Below, piece by piece: positions 5,373-7,912 of a stretch of 7,912 nt of DNA. How positions within the stretch are numbered: the stretch's first letter is position 1; each line of letters opens with the position of its first letter. Location of the stretch: assembly GCA_007136035.1 (NCBI GenBank), contig SLHS01000066.1, forward strand, positions 1 through 7,912, written 5' to 3'. Source of the stretch: Patescibacteria group bacterium (lineage in GTDB: Bacteria > Patescibacteriota > Dojkabacteria > SC72 > T1SED10-24). The notes under the pieces were generated by a model. That model was given only the letters and a program-made list of their open reading frames with translations. It was not told the origin of the DNA and did not search any database. A program made the position numbers and the translations under genes.

Positions 5373-7912
5373 CGTCTTCCTCCTCTTTTTCAGATTTAGA
5401 AATTAATTCAACATTTAAACATAGAGAATTTAATTCTCTTATTAAAACTTTAAAAGATTCAGGTACATATCTCATTTCTATCTTATCACCACTTATAATT
5501 GCCTTATATGCTTCAGCTCTACCAATAACATCATCAGATTTGATTGTTAACATTTCCTTAAGCGAATATGCCGCACCATGTGCCTCAAGAGCCCAAACTT
5601 CCATTTCTCCAAATCTCAATCCACCCATCTTAGGCTTTCCTTGCATAGGCTGTTGGGTCACCAAAGTATATGGCCCTGTTGATCTTGCATGTACAGCATT
5701 TTCAGCAATATGCCTCAACTTAAGAATATATTTTGTTCCCACTGCAACCTTTCTTGGAAATTTATCTCCTGTTCTTCCATCGTACAGTTCAACTTTTTGA
5801 TCCATACTAAACCCATTCTCTTGCATTTCTTTTTCTACCCATTTTTCATCAATATTATCAAAAGGGGGAACAGCAAATTTTTTACCCAAAAGAGTCGCAT
5901 ATTTACCGAAATGTACTTCTTTTGCCTGACCCATATTCATCCTTTTTATAAAAGTGGGTGTAAGAACTATATCTACTGGTTCACCATCTGCTGTAAAAGG
6001 CATATCCTCAACAGGTCTAATTGCTGCAATCGTACTCTTATCACCATGTCTCCCTGCTATTTTATCTCCATAGTTTATTTTCTTAGTATCTGCAATCCAA
6101 ACCTTTACCTGGTGTAAAACTCCTGGACTTAATTTGTCATTTTTGTCTGCAGACAAGATTTGTACATTTGTCACAATACCAGCCTCACCGTGAGGAACTC
6201 TCAAAGAATTATCTCTAACATCACTTGCCGCTTCACCAAATATCGCACGCAGTAACTTCTCTTCTGCAGTCAATTCCTTTTCCCCACGAGGGGCTACAAC
6301 TCCAACAAGAATGTCTCCTGCTGTAACCTTGGCTCCAACTCGAACAATACCTTGCTCATCCAATTTATTAAGTATTCTTTCATTAACATTTGGAATATCT
6401 GCCGTTATTACCTCTGGCCCTAATTCTGTATCTCTTACATCAATAGGATATTCCTTAATATGTATAGATGTTAAAAGATCTTCTTTGAAAACTCTCTCTG
6501 AAATAATTACGGAATCTTCATAATTATATCCTTCATAAAACATCAACGCTGCTTTCAAATTTGTCCCCAAAGCAAGCTCGCCATCTACCATTGTTGGCCC
6601 ATCAACCAAAAGATCTCCTTTCTTCACTTTATCACCAACAGAAACTCTCGGATATTGTGAAAAAGATGTGTCATTATTTGATCTAAGATATTTCACAATT
6701 TCATATTCTTTTTGTCCCAACTTCTTATAATTAACACGAACTCTCTGACCATCTATATACTCTACCTCTCCTGCATCCTTAGCAAAAATACCTCTGCCTG
6801 ATTGTTCAGCCAGAATTTTTTCAAAACCTGTCCCGATAACAGGAGCCTCATGCTTTAAAAGAGGAACTGCTTGCCTCTGCATGTTTGAACCTGTTAAAGC
6901 ACGCATAGAGTCATTATGTTCTACAAAAGGTATTAGACCCATACCAATACCCACTTGCTGATAAGGGGCAATATCAACATAATTAATCAATTGAGAATCT
7001 TGGCTTAAAAACTTACCATTAAATCGCACTGGAACGATATCTTCCGTAATATTACCAAAGGAATCCTGCTCTAAACCTGCTTGACTAATTCTGTATTGTT
7101 CTTCCTGCCTAGCATCAAAATACTCTATTTCATCTGTAACATATGAACATACATTTATTTCTTTTAAATCTTTGATCTTTGTTAATTTTTCTGCTAATTC
7201 CTTAGTTATCCTCTCTCCCTTTTTTGCTACTGTCTTTTTACCATCTTTTACCGCTTCGCTCAGTTTCTTGTTTACTGAAATTTTAGGGTCATTTTTTACT
7301 GTTTGAAGAACCTTTCTGTAAGGAGCTTCTATAAATCCAAATTCATTTATTTTGGCAAATACAGCTAATTGGTTAACAACACCAATAGCATGACTTTCAG
7401 GACTTGTAACAGGGTCAAACCTAGAATATTGGGAAGAGTGAACCTCTCGAACTGAAAAAGTTGCTCTTTCCTTTACAAGCCCTCCTGGCCCTGTAGCTGT
7501 AATTTTTCTTTTGTTTTCCATTTCAGCAAGGAAATTGTACTGATCCATAAAAGAAGATAGCTGATTACTACCAAAGAAAGTATTTATAGCTGCAATTAAA
7601 GGTCTTGTGCTAATTAACATAGAAGGAGCTAATTTAGCATCTTCTCCATACATACTCATTTTGTCTCGAATATTTTTTTCGAGCCTTCGAACACTCATCC
7701 TTAATTGATCAACCAAAACTTCACCTACGCTACGAATTCTTCTATTCGACAAATGATCTATATCATCTGCTTCTTCTACACCATTATTAACATTTATTAG
7801 TTTCTTAACTATTAGTAAAATATCATTCACATAAAGTTTACATTCCTCCCCCTCTAAAGCATACTTTGTCCCTAATTTTCTGTTTAATTGGTAACGTCCA
7901 ATCCTACCAAGG
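5365..7912 (-). CDS. rpoB: DNA-directed RNA polymerase beta subunit, N-terminal part outside the window
   Basis: Beta forms the other half of the RNA polymerase active-centre cleft and the rifampicin pocket. The frame stays open to the right edge. The GTG at 7828-7830 is an internal Val, because the codons before it encode LGRIGRYQLNRKLGTKYALE, the expected beta sequence. Some 848 residues are visible, and roughly 300-450 N-terminal ones are missing. Counting from the Leu at 7909-7911: DIDHLSNRRIRSVGE (50-64); the rifampicin-pocket region (114-144); an insertion (202-257); GYNYEDS with Glu465 and Asp466; LTAEEKLLRAIFGEAASDVRD by the flap; catalytic-centre Lys617 and Lys625 (E. coli Lys1065 and Lys1073); HARSTGPYTLVTQQP with His741; and EVWALEAHGAAYSLKEML near the end. 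The C-terminus is acidic (EKEEEDDE). Several normally invariant motifs are changed (SPESHAIG, GRHGDKS, TPTFIKRMN), yet the frame is intact, so the subunit is presumably functional. Its last codons overlap rpoC by 8 nt. Confidence 0.97.
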   Translation of the reverse strand, partial: LGRIGRYQLNRKLGTKYALEGEECKLYVNDILLIVKKLINVNNGVEEADDIDHLSNRRIRSVGEVLVDQLRMSVRRLEKNIRDKMSMYGEDAKLAPSMLISTRPLIAAINTFFGSNQLSSFMDQYNFLAEMENKRKITATGPGGLVKERATFSVREVHSSQYSRFDPVTSPESHAIGVVNQLAVFAKINEFGFIEAPYRKVLQTVKNDPKISVNKKLSEAVKDGKKTVAKKGERITKELAEKLTKIKDLKEINVCSYVTDEIEYFDARQEEQYRISQAGLEQDSFGNITEDIVPVRFNGKFLSQDSQLINYVDIAPYQQVGIGMGLIPFVEHNDSMRALTGSNMQRQAVPLLKHEAPVIGTGFEKILAEQSGRGIFAKDAGEVEYIDGQRVRVNYKKLGQKEYEIVKYLRSNNDTSFSQYPRVSVGDKVKKGDLLVDGPTMVDGELALGTNLKAALMFYEGYNYEDSVIISERVFKEDLLTSIHIKEYPIDVRDTELGPEVITADIPNVNERILNKLDEQGIVRVGAKVTAGDILVGVVAPRGEKELTAEEKLLRAIFGEAASDVRDNSLRVPHGEAGIVTNVQILSADKNDKLSPGVLHQVKVWIADTKKINYGDKIAGRHGDKSTIAAIRPVEDMPFTADGEPVDIVLTPTFIKRMNMGQAKEVHFGKYATLLGKKFAVPPFDNIDEKWVEKEMQENGFSMDQKVELYDGRTGDKFPRKVAVGTKYILKLRHIAENAVHARSTGPYTLVTQQPMQGKPKMGGLRFGEMEVWALEAHGAAYSLKEMLTIKSDDVIGRAEAYKAIISGDKIEMRYVPESFKVLIRELNSLCLNVELISKSEKEEEDDE
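5379..5384 (-). promoter_or_regulatory. Strong Shine-Dalgarno site for rpoC, inside the end of rpoB
   Basis: On the minus strand AGGAGG lies 6 nt before the rpoC ATG at 5370-5372. It is formed by the Glu codons (GAG GAG GAA) of the acidic tail of beta, and the rpoC ATG overlaps the final GAT GAA TAA of rpoB. This is the only full Shine-Dalgarno match among the starts in the window and supports the long rpoC start rather than Met5. Overlap plus a strong site fits coupled synthesis of beta and beta' in equal amounts. Confidence 0.85.

Noticed and set aside
5358..5373. Possible rpoB-rpoC fusion by frameshifting at the overlap and the A7 run after the rpoC ATG
   Set aside because: rpoC lies in the +1 frame relative to rpoB, no -1 slippery heptamer is in register, the A run lies after the rpoB stop, and rpoC has a strong ribosome-binding site of its own.
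5333..5800. Plus-strand open frame of 155 codons
   Set aside because: It lies opposite conserved rpoB and rpoC coding sequence, shows Ser/Leu/Phe-rich antisense composition and has no recognisable motif; the same holds for the other plus-strand frames opposite rpoC, rpoB and rpsG.
7828..7830. GTG as the start codon of rpoB
   Set aside because: The frame continues upstream without a stop and encodes LGRIGRYQLNRKLG, a conserved beta stretch, so the gene is cut by the window edge and this codon is an internal Val.
570..7912. Pseudogene or assembly-error explanation for the divergent beta and beta' motifs
   Set aside because: All frames are intact, catalytic residues are preserved, and changes are in-frame substitutions flanked by well-conserved sequence. 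Read-level errors at single codons cannot be excluded from sequence alone.
1..7912. Alternative genetic code (TGA read as Gly or Trp)
   Set aside because: No in-frame TGA occurs in the genes and Trp is encoded by TGG; all four visible stops are TAA, which neither proves nor requires recoding.

Overview
The window holds a bacterial str-type operon, read right to left on the minus strand: rpoB (5' end outside the window), rpoC, rpsL and rpsG. A fifth minus-strand gene follows and runs off the left edge; it encodes an acidic, single-pass protein with a pilin-like N-terminus. The window is packed almost end to end. rpoB and rpoC overlap by 8 nt, rpoC and rpsL are 2 nt apart, and rpsL and rpsG are 16 nt apart. 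The only larger gap is 91 nt between rpsG and the pilin-like gene.

Organism: the DNA is AT-rich (about one third G+C by eye). All four visible stop codons are TAA, and no TGA is read in frame. S12 has the roughly 13-residue N-terminal-region insertion seen in Gram-positive-type S12, and beta' has a long charged helical insertion as in Actinobacteria and relatives. Beta and beta' depart from motifs that most cultured bacteria keep, and the last gene starts with a G-Q-A-L type III-like signal. Together this suggests an uncultured lineage of the Candidate Phyla Radiation (Patescibacteria). That is inference from sequence character; I cannot name a subgroup.

How the parts work together: beta and beta' form the catalytic core of RNA polymerase. 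S12 lines the decoding centre and S7 nucleates the head of the 30S subunit. Their co-transcription is the classical str arrangement. In many bacteria fusA and tuf follow rpsG. Here neither does. Instead there is a short gap containing a good sigma70-like promoter (TTGACA, 17 bp, TAATCT) that should give the pilin-like gene its own transcript.

No unknown multi-gene system, RNA gene, CRISPR array, mobile element or clear rho-independent terminator is visible. What is unusual lies inside the core genes. The rifampicin pocket of beta is replaced at many positions, other near-invariant motifs of beta have changed, the beta' trigger loop has Gln where Arg is usual, beta has a Lys-rich insertion that looks like a piece of beta', and S12 carries Arg at the Lys88 streptomycin position.
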